A DNA stretch of 64,000 nucleotides from an uncultured Sulfitobacter sp. (GTDB taxonomy: Bacteria > Pseudomonadota > Alphaproteobacteria > Rhodobacterales > Rhodobacteraceae). Shown here one piece after another: positions 54,364-62,410 of this stretch. The stretch is from contig CANMZB010000006.1 of the NCBI GenBank assembly GCA_947502265.1, forward strand, positions 124,001-188,000. The letters run 5' to 3'. The notes under the pieces are model-generated. The model saw only the letters and a program-made list of their open reading frames with translations. It did no database searches and was not told the origin of the DNA. How positions within the stretch are numbered: position 1 is the stretch's first letter; the number at the start of each line of letters is the position of its first letter. Made by a program: the position numbers and the translations under genes.

Positions 54364-55614
54364 ATGCCAGCGCCCGGACAAAACCTTAAAACCAATCCTG
54401 ACCGTCTTTGGGACAGCCTGATGGAGATGGCCAAGATCGGCCCCGGAGTGGCGGGAGGCAACAACCGCCAGACCCTGACGGATGCGGATGCGGCAGGGCG
54501 CGCGTTGTTCCAAAGCTGGTGCGAGGGCGCGGGATGTAGGATGGGGCTGGATCAGATGGGCAATATGTTTGCGCGCCGCGAGGGGACGGACCCGGACGCG
54601 CTGCCGGTCTATGTTGGTTCGCATCTGGATACGCAGCCGACGGGCGGTAAGTATGACGGCGTTCTGGGCGTTCTGGGCGGGCTGGAGATTCTGCGCACGC
54701 TGAATGATCTGGGGATCAAGACGAAACACCCCATCGTGGTGACGAATTTCACCAACGAGGAAGGCACACGCTTTGCGCCTGCGATGTTGTCGTCGGGCGT
54801 GTTCGCGGGCATCCATACGCAGGATTGGGCCTATGCTAAGACGGACGCCGAGGGCAAATCATTCGGTGACGAGTTGAAGCGGATCGGCTGGCGCGGCGAC
54901 GAAGAGACCGGCGCGCGCAAGATGCATGCGTTCTTTGAATTGCACATCGAGCAGGGGCCGATTCTGGAGTCCGAGGGCCGCGACATCGGTGTGGTCACGC
55001 ACGGGCAGGGCTTGTCGTGGACGCAGGTGACGATCCAGGGCAAGGACAGCCATACCGGATCGACACCGATGCCGATGCGCAAGAATGCAGGGCTGGGCAT
55101 GGCGCGTATCCTTGATAAGGTGGACGAGATCGCATGGTCGCACGCGCCACATGCGGTGGGGGCGGCGGGGCATATCGACGTCTATCCGAATTCGCGCAAC
55201 GTGATTCCGGGCAAAGTGGTGTTCACGGTCGATTTCCGCTCGCCCGATTTAAGCGTGATCGAGGATATGGAAGCGCGGCTGCGCGTGGAAGGTCAGAAGA
55301 TTGCCGATGATATGGGGCTGGAGATTGCATTCGAAAAGGTTGGCGGGTTTGATCCGGTGGCTTTTGATGCGGATTGTGTGGGCGCGGTGCGCAAGGCGGC
55401 GGAGCGGCTGGGTTATAGCCATATGGACCTGATTTCCGGCGCGGGGCATGATGCCTGCTGGATCAACCGTGTAGCCCCTGCGGCGATGGTGATGTGTCCG
55501 TGTGTGGACGGGCTTTCGCACAATGAGGCGGAAGAGATCACCAAGGAATGGGCGATGGCGGGCGCGGATGTGTTGTTGCATGCTGTTGTGGAGACTGCAG
55601 AAATTGTGGGGTGA
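54364..55614 (+). CDS. Zn-dependent N-carbamoyl-amino-acid/beta-alanine amidohydrolase
   Basis: This 416-residue M20-family hydrolase of the AmaB/AllC/PydC type has metal ligands in VGSHLDTQPTGGKYDGVLGV (His, Asp), FTNEEGTRFAPAM (Glu pair), ELHIEQGPILE and SGAGHDACWIN. It most likely hydrolyses N-carbamoyl-beta-alanine, the product of dihydropyrimidinase, to beta-alanine, CO2 and ammonia; N-carbamoyl-L-amino acids are an alternative. ATG 54364 has AAAGGA 8-9 nt upstream; the ATG at 54346 lacks one. First gene of the hydA-ABC unit. Confidence 0.9.
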   Translation: MPAPGQNLKTNPDRLWDSLMEMAKIGPGVAGGNNRQTLTDADAAGRALFQSWCEGAGCRMGLDQMGNMFARREGTDPDALPVYVGSHLDTQPTGGKYDGVLGVLGGLEILRTLNDLGIKTKHPIVVTNFTNEEGTRFAPAMLSSGVFAGIHTQDWAYAKTDAEGKSFGDELKRIGWRGDEETGARKMHAFFELHIEQGPILESEGRDIGVVTHGQGLSWTQVTIQGKDSHTGSTPMPMRKNAGLGMARILDKVDEIAWSHAPHAVGAAGHIDVYPNSRNVIPGKVVFTVDFRSPDLSVIEDMEARLRVEGQKIADDMGLEIAFEKVGGFDPVAFDADCVGAVRKAAERLGYSHMDLISGAGHDACWINRVAPAAMVMCPCVDGLSHNEAEEITKEWAMAGADVLLHAVVETAEIVG

Positions 55615-55629
55615 AACCTGCGCGAGGAG

Positions 55630-55690
55630 CCGATGCCGGACTGGGGCCAGCCCCAGACCCCGGAATATTTACGGCCAAAGAAAATAGACG
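55630..55690 (+). repeat. candidate Rhodobacteraceae intergenic element between the amidohydrolase gene and hydA
   Basis: The spacer contains the hairpin CTGGGGC-CA-GCCCCAG, then CCCCGGAATATTTACGGCC and an AAAGAAAAT tail. From memory, near-identical strings recur between genes in many Rhodobacteraceae genomes. Only one copy is seen in this window, so its repeat nature is not shown here. Confidence 0.45.
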
Positions 55691-55702
55691 GGGAGATTTG
55701 AA

Positions 55703-57163
55703 ATGAGCAAGGTAATCAAGGGCGGCACGGTTGTGACGGCGGACCGGACATGGAAAGCGGATGTGTTGATCGAAGGTGAGAAGATCGTGCGCATTGGCGA
55801 GGATCTGGTGGGGGATGAATATATTGACGCGGAGGGCGCTTATGTAATCCCCGGCGGGATTGATCCGCATACCCATCTGGAGATGCCGTTCATGGGGACG
55901 ACTGCGGCGGAGACCTTCGAGAGCGGGACGTGGGCGGCGGCCTGTGGCGGGACCACGATGATTGTGGATTTCTGCCTGCCGGGAGAGGATGGCAGTATCA
56001 AGAACGCGATCAACGAGTGGCATCGCAAGAGCGCGCCGCAGATTTGTTCTGATGTCGGCTATCACATGGCGATCACCGGCTGGAACGAGAATGTTTTCAA
56101 CGAGATGAAAGACGCCGTGGACATGGGCGTGAATTCGTTCAAGCATTTCATGGCCTATAAGGGTGCGTTGATGATCGAGGACGACGAGATGTTCGCCTCG
56201 TTCAAACGCTGCGCGGAGCTGGGCGCGCTGCCGATGGTGCATGCGGAGAACGGCAATTTGGTGGCCGAGCTTCAGCAGAAGTATTTCGACGCGGGGATCA
56301 CGGGGCCGGAGGGGCATGCGTATTCGCGCCCGCCCGAATTGGAAGGAGAGGCCGCAAACCGTGCGATTACGATTGCGGACACGGCAGGTGTGCCGTTGTA
56401 CATTGTGCATGTGTCGTGCGAGCAGACGCATGAGGCGATCCGGCGTGCACGCCAGAAGGGGATGCGCGTTTATGGCGAGCCGTTGATCCAGTTCCTGACG
56501 CTGGACGAGGGCGAGTATTTCAACAAGGATTGGGATCACGCCGCGCGCCGCGTGATGTCGCCGCCGTTCCGCTCCAAGGACCATCAAGACAGCCTGTGGG
56601 CAGGTTTGCAATCGGGGTCATTGCAGGTGGTTGCGACGGATCATGCGGCGTTTTCGACCGCGCAAAAGCGCGCGGGGCGTGATGATTTTCGGATCATCCC
56701 CAACGGCTCTAACGGGTTGGAGGAGCGTTTGGCGGTATTGTGGACGGAAGGTGTGGAGACGGGGCGTTTGACGCCGAATGAATTTGTCGCTGCGACCTCG
56801 ACCAATGTGGCGAAAATCCTGAATATCTACCCGCGTAAAGGGGCGATTGTGGAAGGGGCGGATGCGGATATCGTTGTGTGGGATCCAAAGATCAGCAAGA
56901 CCATCTCTCCTGCGAATCACCATTCTGTTCTGGATTACAATGTGTTCGAGGGGTTCGAAGTGCGCGCGCAGAGCCGCTATACGTTGAGCCGTGGGGAAGT
57001 CATCTGGACGTGGGGGCAGAACAGCCAGCCAAATCCGGGGCGGGGCAAGTTCATTCCGCGTCCTGCGTTTCCAAGCGCGAATGTCGCGCTGAGCAAGTGG
57101 AAAGAGCTGAACGCGCCCAAGATGATCAAGCGTGATCCATTGAATATTCCGGCGGGGATCTGA
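55703..57163 (+). CDS. hydA: dihydropyrimidinase (D-hydantoinase)
   Basis: This 486-residue cyclic amidohydrolase opens dihydrouracil, dihydrothymine or hydantoins. It has metal motif GGIDPHTHLEMPFMG, the carbamylated lysine in FKHFMAYKGALM near residue 154, MVHAENGNLVAE, YIVHVSCEQTHEA and the Asp in VATDHAAFSTAQKRAG. The usual Cys after DH (DHC) is Ala here. It follows the amidohydrolase gene by 88 nt and precedes the ABC importer, completing the reductive pyrimidine pathway with PreTA. Confidence 0.95.
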   Translation: MSKVIKGGTVVTADRTWKADVLIEGEKIVRIGEDLVGDEYIDAEGAYVIPGGIDPHTHLEMPFMGTTAAETFESGTWAAACGGTTMIVDFCLPGEDGSIKNAINEWHRKSAPQICSDVGYHMAITGWNENVFNEMKDAVDMGVNSFKHFMAYKGALMIEDDEMFASFKRCAELGALPMVHAENGNLVAELQQKYFDAGITGPEGHAYSRPPELEGEAANRAITIADTAGVPLYIVHVSCEQTHEAIRRARQKGMRVYGEPLIQFLTLDEGEYFNKDWDHAARRVMSPPFRSKDHQDSLWAGLQSGSLQVVATDHAAFSTAQKRAGRDDFRIIPNGSNGLEERLAVLWTEGVETGRLTPNEFVAATSTNVAKILNIYPRKGAIVEGADADIVVWDPKISKTISPANHHSVLDYNVFEGFEVRAQSRYTLSRGEVIWTWGQNSQPNPGRGKFIPRPAFPSANVALSKWKELNAPKMIKRDPLNIPAGI

Positions 57164-57221
57164 CTTCGTGCTCATTGGAAAGGCTAGCAATATTTCGCCA
57201 TTCGACAGTAGGGAGGAGGTC

Positions 57222-58007
57222 GTGCCAGCGCGAGAAGCTGTGATCTCTGCCCGCAATCTGGATCTGACGTTTCAAACAAATGACGGCCCCGTCCATGCCC
57301 TGAAAGGGGTCGACCTTGAGATTGAGGCAGGTGATTTCGTCAGCTTTATTGGTCCGTCCGGCTGTGGCAAGACGACGTTCTTGCGGGTGATGGCGGACCT
57401 TGAACAGCCGACGGGAGGGGAGATTACCGTCAACGGGGTCTCGCCCGAGGAGGCGCGCAGATCACGCGCCTATGGTTATGTGTTTCAGGCGGCGGGGCTG
57501 TATCCGTGGCGCACCATTGGCGGGAATATTCGGCTGCCGCTTGAGATTATGGGGATTTCCAAGGCCGAGCAGGCTGCGCGTGTGGCGCGGGTGCTTGATC
57601 TGGTGGAGTTGGTCGGGTTCGAGAAGAAATTCCCGTGGCAATTGTCGGGCGGGATGCAGCAGCGTGCGTCGATTGCGCGGGCCTTGTCGTTTGACGCGGA
57701 TATCCTGCTGATGGATGAACCGTTTGGCGCGCTGGACGAGATTGTGCGCGATCACCTGAACGAGCAGTTGTTGAAGCTGTGGGACCGGACAGGCAAGACC
57801 ATTGCATTTGTAACCCACTCCATCCCTGAGGCGGTGTATCTGAGCACCAAGATCGTGGTGATGAGCCCGCGGCCGGGGCGGATCACGGATGTGATCGAAA
57901 GCCCGCTGCCGCGTGAGCGTCCGCTGGACATTCGCGAATCGCCGGAGTTTCTGGAGATTGCGCACCGGGTGCGCGAAGGATTGCGGGCGGGGCATTCAGA
58001 TGACTGA
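57222..58007 (+). CDS. ABC transporter ATP-binding protein (nitrate/taurine/pyrimidine type)
   Basis: This 261-residue ATPase resembles SsuB/TauB/ThiZ proteins: FIGPSGCGKTTFLRVMADLE (Walker A), YVFQAAGLYPWRTIGGNI (Q-loop), LSGGMQQRASIARALSF (signature), ILLMDEPFGALDE (Walker B) and the switch histidine in FVTHSIPEAVYLS. GTG 57222 with GGAGGAGG just upstream is preferred; a GTG at 57168 keeps the frame open 18 codons earlier. It powers the two permeases that follow, probably importing the pathway substrate. Confidence 0.9.
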   Translation: MPAREAVISARNLDLTFQTNDGPVHALKGVDLEIEAGDFVSFIGPSGCGKTTFLRVMADLEQPTGGEITVNGVSPEEARRSRAYGYVFQAAGLYPWRTIGGNIRLPLEIMGISKAEQAARVARVLDLVELVGFEKKFPWQLSGGMQQRASIARALSFDADILLMDEPFGALDEIVRDHLNEQLLKLWDRTGKTIAFVTHSIPEAVYLSTKIVVMSPRPGRITDVIESPLPRERPLDIRESPEFLEIAHRVREGLRAGHSDD

Positions 58008-58088
58008 CCGGCGGTGCATGGAGGAAGTGCGGGAGAGTTTAATCTGCCAAATGAAGCCGGGGCGCGCGCCCTGTCTGCGAGGTGACGC

Positions 58089-59009
58089 ATGAAGTCTGTG
58101 GTGCCGGTTTTAACCGTTATTGCAGCGATCATCGGCTTTTGGTTGCTGGCGGTGATCCCGATGAACATGCATTTGGTCGCTGATCAGGCACAGCGGGACG
58201 GGGCGGTGGTGATGCCGGACACGCCTATTGCGCGGCAGAATTTTGGCGGTGTGACGTTGGCGTTGAAAAACCCGCATCTGATCCCGCTAACCTATAATTT
58301 CAAGCGCCCGCGCCTGCCTGCACCGCAGCAGGTGGCGGTCGAGATGTATGATACGATTTTCGACAAAAAGATCACGTCGAAACGGTCGCTTGTCTATCAC
58401 GGGTGGGTGACGTTGGCACCGACGCTGTTGGGGTTTGCGATCGGGACAGGCTTGGGCATTTTGCTGGCGGTGGGGATTGTTTACAGCCGTGTGATGGATC
58501 GGTCGGTGATGCCATGGGCGATTGTCAGTCAGACGATTCCCATTCTGGCGCTGGCACCGATGGTGATTGTTGTGCTGGGGTCGATGGGGGTGCAGGGGCT
58601 GTTTCCCAAATCCATCATCGCGGCCTATCTGTCTTTTTTTCCGGTGGTTGTGGGCATGGTGAAGGGGCTGCGAAGCCCGGATGCGATGCAGCTTGATCTG
58701 TTGCGGACGTATAATGCGTCGAAATCGCAAGGCTTCTGGTCTTTGCGATTGCCGGCCTCCACACCCTATTTGTTTGCTTCGCTCAAGATCGGGATTTCGG
58801 CGTCATTGGTGGGGACCATTGTGGCGGAATTGCCAACGGGTGCGCGCGCGGGATTCGGCGCGCGGATGTTGGTGGGAGATCAATACGGGCAGCCGCTCGT
58901 GTCTTGGGCTGCGCTGTTTGCGGCGGCGTTGACGGCGGCGGCGTTGGTGGGGCTGTTCGGTGTGATCGAGCGGATCACGTTAAGACGGATGGGGATGCAG
59001 GCAACATGA
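58089..59009 (+). CDS. ABC transporter permease
   Basis: This 306-residue inner-membrane protein has a first helix (VLTVIAAIIGFWLLAVIPMN), then a hydrophilic segment of about 75 residues, then the BPD-type permease helices. The EAA loop is near RTYNASKSQGFWSLRLPAST (about residue 205). It pairs with the following permease, with which it overlaps by 4 bp (ATGA). It belongs to the SsuC/TauC/ThiX class. The long hydrophilic segment after helix 1 is unusual for that class. Confidence 0.9.
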   Translation: MKSVVPVLTVIAAIIGFWLLAVIPMNMHLVADQAQRDGAVVMPDTPIARQNFGGVTLALKNPHLIPLTYNFKRPRLPAPQQVAVEMYDTIFDKKITSKRSLVYHGWVTLAPTLLGFAIGTGLGILLAVGIVYSRVMDRSVMPWAIVSQTIPILALAPMVIVVLGSMGVQGLFPKSIIAAYLSFFPVVVGMVKGLRSPDAMQLDLLRTYNASKSQGFWSLRLPASTPYLFASLKIGISASLVGTIVAELPTGARAGFGARMLVGDQYGQPLVSWAALFAAALTAAALVGLFGVIERITLRRMGMQAT

Positions 59010-59848
59010 TATTGGTAGCGATTGCATGTGTCGTCTGGGCGTTGGGGTGGTGGATTAACGTCCGGCTTGCCAACGGGGCGATGTCCGACCGGATGTTGGT
59101 GAAGGTCTTGATCCCTTTGATTTTTGGCGCGACCATTCTGGTGGTGTGGGAGCTGATGGTGCGCGGATTCGAGGTGAACCCCGTGATCCTGCCTGCGCCG
59201 TCCTCGGTGATGTCACGGCTGAGCGGGGAGGGCGCGATTCTGTGGGCGGATTTCCGGCAAACGATTCTGAAAGGTGCGCTGAGCGGGTATCTGATCGGGG
59301 CGGCGGCGGCGCTGGTTGTGGCGGTGATTGCGGATCGTTCCGATTTCCTGACGCGCGGGATTTTGCCGGTGGGCAGTTTCATGGCCGCGCTTCCCATTGT
59401 TGGCACTGCGCCTATTTTCGTCAAATGGCTGGGCAGCGATTGGGAATCAAAGGCGGCTGTTGTGGCCGTGATGGTGTTTTTCCCGATCCTCGTGAACACG
59501 GTAGCGGGTCTGAAGGACACCACGGGTATGCAGCGCGATCTGATGCGGACTTACGGGGCGGGCTATTGGCCGACTTTGTTCAAGCTGCGCCTGCCTGCGG
59601 CGATGCCGTTCATGTTTAACGGGCTGAAGATCGGGACCACGCTGGCGCTGATCGGCGCGATTGTCGCTGAATTTTTCGGCTCTCCGACGGTTGGCATGGG
59701 CTTTCGCATCTCTACCAGCTTTGGCCAGCTTGCACTGGATATGGTATGGGCAGAGATTGTCATCGCGGCCGTCGCAGGCAGTGCGCTGTACGGGCTGATG
59801 ACGCTGACCGAAAAACGGGTGACGTTCTGGCACCCGTCGCAACGATAA
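59006..59848 (+). CDS. ABC transporter permease
   Basis: This 280-residue permease is of the same class, with about six helices and the EAA-type loop at RTYGAGYWPTLFKLRLPAAM near residue 180. It begins MILVAIACVVWALGWWINV; the longer open frame from 58904 reads inside the upstream permease. It overlaps that gene by 4 bp and lies 54 nt before the binding-protein gene. Confidence 0.92.
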   Translation: MILVAIACVVWALGWWINVRLANGAMSDRMLVKVLIPLIFGATILVVWELMVRGFEVNPVILPAPSSVMSRLSGEGAILWADFRQTILKGALSGYLIGAAAALVVAVIADRSDFLTRGILPVGSFMAALPIVGTAPIFVKWLGSDWESKAAVVAVMVFFPILVNTVAGLKDTTGMQRDLMRTYGAGYWPTLFKLRLPAAMPFMFNGLKIGTTLALIGAIVAEFFGSPTVGMGFRISTSFGQLALDMVWAEIVIAAVAGSALYGLMTLTEKRVTFWHPSQR

Positions 59849-59902
59849 CGATGATCCCGAAAACGGGGCATAAAAGATAACAAACCGACTAGGAGGTCAA
59901 AA

Positions 59903-60898
59903 ATGAAGAAATTAATGATGGCGGCGGCATGTACCGCGGGTTTGGCAAGCGGGCCTGCGTTCGCGCAAACCGACGCTAATAAAGTGTCACTGCAATTGCA
60001 GTGGGTCACACAAGCGCAATTTGCGGGCTACTATGTGGCGCTCGACAAGGGGTTTTACGAGGAAGAGGGGCTGGACGTGACTGTTTTGGCGGGGGGGCCT
60101 GACATCGCGCCGCCACAGGTTTTGGCGGGCGGCGGTGCGGATGCAATGCTGAACTGGATGCCTTCGGCGCTGGCCGCACGCGAGAAGGGGTTGCCGGTGG
60201 TCAATATTGCGCAGCCGTTCAAAACCTCGGGCTTGATGCTGACCTGCTGGAAAGATACCGGAATCACCGGGCCTCAGGACTTTAAAGGCAGGACCATCGG
60301 CGTCTGGTTCTTCGGGAACGAATATCCGTTCCTGAGCTGGATGAGCCAGGAAGGCATTTCCACAGACGGCGGCGCGGATGGTGTGACGGTGCTTAAGCAG
60401 GGCTTTAACGTCGATCCGCTGTTGCAGCGCGAGGCCGATTGCATTTCGACCATGACCTACAATGAATACGGTCAGGTGTTGGATGCGGGCGTGAATCCTG
60501 ACGAGCTGATTACGTTCAAGTACGAAGAACAGGGCGTGGCCACGTTGGAAGACGGGATCTGGGTGCTGGAAGAAAACCTGTCCGATCCGGTTTTCGAGGA
60601 CAAGATGGTGCGCTTTGTGCGCGCGTCGATGAAGGGGTGGAAGTACGCCGAGGGCAATGCCGAGGAAGCTGCGGGAATCATCATTGAGTATGACGAGACG
60701 GGCGCGCAAATCGAAGCGGCGCAGGTGCGTATGATGACCGAGATTGCCAAGCTGACGGCGGGGTCTAACGGATCGCTGGATGAGGCGGACTACCAGCGCA
60801 CGGTGGATACGCTGCTTGCGGGCGGTTCCGATCCTGTGATTTCCAAACAGCCAGAGGGCGCGTGGACCAGCGCGATCACGGATAAAGCGCTGAAGTAA
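59903..60898 (+). CDS. NMT1/THI5-like ABC substrate-binding protein
   Basis: This 331-residue periplasmic protein has a signal peptide ending SGPAFA-QTD. The mature start, VSLQLQWVTQAQFAGYYVAL, is the NMT1/THI5 pattern seen in pyrimidine- and thiamine-precursor-binding proteins. Later conserved parts are GGPDIAPPQVLAGGGADAM and RTIGVWFFGNEYPFLSWM. Its position in the pyrimidine unit suggests it captures uracil, thymine, dihydropyrimidine or hydantoin; this is inferred. GGAGG precedes the ATG, and a strong terminator follows. Confidence 0.9.
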   Translation: MKKLMMAAACTAGLASGPAFAQTDANKVSLQLQWVTQAQFAGYYVALDKGFYEEEGLDVTVLAGGPDIAPPQVLAGGGADAMLNWMPSALAAREKGLPVVNIAQPFKTSGLMLTCWKDTGITGPQDFKGRTIGVWFFGNEYPFLSWMSQEGISTDGGADGVTVLKQGFNVDPLLQREADCISTMTYNEYGQVLDAGVNPDELITFKYEEQGVATLEDGIWVLEENLSDPVFEDKMVRFVRASMKGWKYAEGNAEEAAGIIIEYDETGAQIEAAQVRMMTEIAKLTAGSNGSLDEADYQRTVDTLLAGGSDPVISKQPEGAWTSAITDKALK

Positions 60899-60922
60899 GC
60901 GTTGATGGCTTGAAGAAATAGG

Positions 60923-60953
60923 GAGCCGCTGCGGTGTCGCAGCGGCTCTTTTT
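60923..60953 (+). terminator. rho-independent terminator of the pyrimidine/ABC operon
   Basis: A perfect 11-bp stem, GAGCCGCTGCG at 60923-60933 and CGCAGCGGCTC at 60938-60948, with a GTGT loop and five T. Confidence 0.93.
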
Positions 60954-60999
60954 ATTACGGTCGAATGCGACGTAGAGCGGCCCGGCCTTCGACCTGGCT

Positions 61000-61072
61000 C
61001 ACCCATACCCTGCCACGCGTTCGGCGCTCTCATGACATCCGCAACAAGAGATGCCTCAGGTTAAAGGCGGGA
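61000..61072 (-). repeat. dispersed intergenic repeat, copy 2 (inverted)
   Basis: Read on the minus strand, it begins TCCCGCCTTTAACCTGAGGC and follows copy 1 (45361-45424) almost base for base. An extra ~9 nt (around CCGAACGCG) lies before TGGCAGGGTAT. It lies between convergent genes. Confidence 0.7.
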
Positions 61073-61188
61073 GGTTTTAATCTTGCGCAATTGGTTGGTT
61101 AGCATGGGGCGTCGCCTGTCACGGCGCGTGCCGTGCGTTGTGAGGTCGGGCGTTTCAAAGGGTGCAGAGGCGTGATTGAAGATAAAGA

Positions 61189-61214
61189 AAAGGCCGGTGG
61201 TTAAACCGGCCTTT
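61189..61214 (-). terminator. terminator after the L,D-transpeptidase gene
   Basis: On the minus strand, AAAGGCCGGT (61214-61205) pairs with ACCGGCCTTT (61198-61189) around a 6-nt loop, and the arm continues into TTTTC. The same stem sequence recurs at 61868-61895. Confidence 0.85.
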
Positions 61215-61236
61215 CGAACATTTCTTCGGGCACGTT

Positions 61237-61788
61237 TTAGAGGACCGTAACCTTGGTCCCGATTGGGACACGTTCGTACAGATCCTTCACATGTTCGTTC
61301 AGCATCCGGATGCATCCGCTGGAGACGGAACGGCCAATGGATTTTGGGGCTGTCGTGCCGTGAATGCGGTAGTAGGTGTCCTTTCCCCCTTGGAAAAGAT
61401 ACAGCGCGCGGGCGCCTAGAGGGTTGCCCGGGCCGCCCGGCTGCGCTTCGGTGTTGCCGATGAAGCGGCCATAAGAACCTGGGTCGCGTTCGATCATCTC
61501 GTTCGTCGGGCGCCATGTGGGCCACTCTTTCTTGACGGAGATCGTGGCGTCGCCGGTGAATGTCAGACCGGCTTTGCCGACACCCACGCCATAGCGCATC
61601 GCCTGACCGGGCGCGGTCACATAATAGAGGTAATAGCTGCGCGGCAGAACAATCAGATGACCGGGCTGGTAGCTTTTCCTGACCCGCACAAGTTGCGGTG
61701 TGGGGTCGAACGCGACAGATTGGGCTGAAACGATTTGGGGCAGGGCGGTGACAGCCAGCGTGCTTGCGATAAATGTACGGCGGCGCAT
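61237..61788 (-). CDS. L,D-transpeptidase (YkuD domain)
   Basis: This 183-residue exported protein has an N-terminal signal (MRRRTFIASTLAVTALPQIVSA). The YkuD catalytic block reads YYRIHGTTAPKSIGRSVSSG then GCIRM, with catalytic His and Cys in the order HGT...SxGCIRM. It forms 3-3 peptidoglycan cross-links or attaches proteins to the wall, in the periplasm. The twin arginines may route it through Tat, but the motif is incomplete. Terminators flank it. Confidence 0.93.
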   Translation of the reverse strand: MRRRTFIASTLAVTALPQIVSAQSVAFDPTPQLVRVRKSYQPGHLIVLPRSYYLYYVTAPGQAMRYGVGVGKAGLTFTGDATISVKKEWPTWRPTNEMIERDPGSYGRFIGNTEAQPGGPGNPLGARALYLFQGGKDTYYRIHGTTAPKSIGRSVSSGCIRMLNEHVKDLYERVPIGTKVTVL

Positions 61789-61867
61789 TGAACGCTCCTC
61801 TTTTTTGCAGAAATAATCCTGCCTATTGTGGCAAAACCGGAGCCTATATCAAGCCCTTAACGCGAAA

Positions 61868-61895
61868 ACCGGCCTTTCTATGGAGAAAGGCCGGT
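61868..61895 (-). terminator. terminator after the cold-shock gene
   Basis: ACCGGCCTTTC (61868-61878) and GAAAGGCCGGT (61885-61895) form an 11-bp stem with a 6-nt loop. On the minus strand it is followed by TTTTCGCG, and it lies 52 nt past the csp stop. Confidence 0.85.
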
Positions 61896-61947
61896 CAAAA
61901 TTTCGTGCGCTGCGACCTTGAGGTCACCCTCGTCGCACCGTCAAAGC

Positions 61948-62154
61948 TTACGCAAGTGCGATGTTAGTCGCAGATTCGCGGCCGTCACGGCCTGCTTCGA
62001 TGTCGAAAGTAACTTTCTGGTTGTCGGCCAGACCTGTGAGGCCTGCGCGCTCAACGGCAGAGATGTGCACAAACACGTCTTTGCTGCCGCCATCGGGTGC
62101 GATAAAGCCGAAGCCTTTAGTTGTGTTGAACCATTTTACGGTGCCAGTAGCCAT
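61948..62154 (-). CDS. cold-shock domain protein
   Basis: This 68-residue CspA-type single-stranded nucleic-acid-binding protein has the RNP1 motif KGFGFIAP and RNP2 motif VFVHIS. It begins MATGTVKWFNTTKGFGFI and ends with GRESATNIALA. Such proteins act as RNA chaperones. AGGAG precedes the ATG at 62154. The upstream leader of about 120 nt fits the long regulated leaders of csp genes. Confidence 0.95.
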   Translation of the reverse strand: MATGTVKWFNTTKGFGFIAPDGGSKDVFVHISAVERAGLTGLADNQKVTFDIEAGRDGRESATNIALA

Positions 62155-62280
62155 TCCGTAGTCTCCTAGTTTTAGTGCCATCCGCGAAGGTGCGATGGCT
62201 TGGCGTAGTCGGTCGTAGATCGAAGACTGAGCGCCGCATTGGGAGACAGTGGGTCGATATAGAATAACGTCTGCTCCGTT

Positions 62281-62309
62281 TATATGGCAGCTTGATTTGA
62301 TTCTGACAA
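62281..62309 (-). promoter_or_regulatory. candidate promoter of the cold-shock gene
   Basis: On the minus strand, TTGTCA (62309-62304), a 17-bp spacer, then CATATA (62286-62281) form a sigma70-like pair. Transcription would start near 62274, leaving a 5' leader of about 120 nt before the ATG at 62154. Confidence 0.55.
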
Positions 62310-62343
62310 GGGTGAGAATCGTAGTGCGCCGTTTAGGCGGAAG

Positions 62344-62406
62344 AGCGCCGAGCGGGCGCTTTGTTGGTTGATGCGTGGCGTGTGCCTTGCAGAGGCCACG
62401 CATCAA
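62344..62406 (-). terminator. tandem hairpins after ettA
   Basis: A perfect 12-bp stem, TTGATGCGTGGC at 62368-62379 and GCCACGCATCAA at 62395-62406, is followed on the minus strand by a second 6-bp stem at 62344-62360. No long T run follows, so part read-through into the csp leader is possible. Confidence 0.6.
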
Positions 62407-62410
62407 TCGC

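Larger units (their letters stand above)
60899..61236. other. intergenic region with terminators and a dispersed repeat
   Basis: This 338-nt gap between the convergent binding-protein and L,D-transpeptidase genes holds the terminators at 60923-60953 and 61189-61214 and repeat copy 2 at 61000-61072. The minus-strand open frame crossing 61061-61525 is a shadow of the transpeptidase gene. No gene is supported. Confidence 0.6.

Noticed and set aside
61189-61895. Identical terminator stems (AAAGGCCGGT) on both sides of the L,D-transpeptidase gene taken as mobile-element ends
   Set aside because: Each is a complete self-paired hairpin placed directly behind a gene end, and no target duplication is visible; ordinary terminators explain them.
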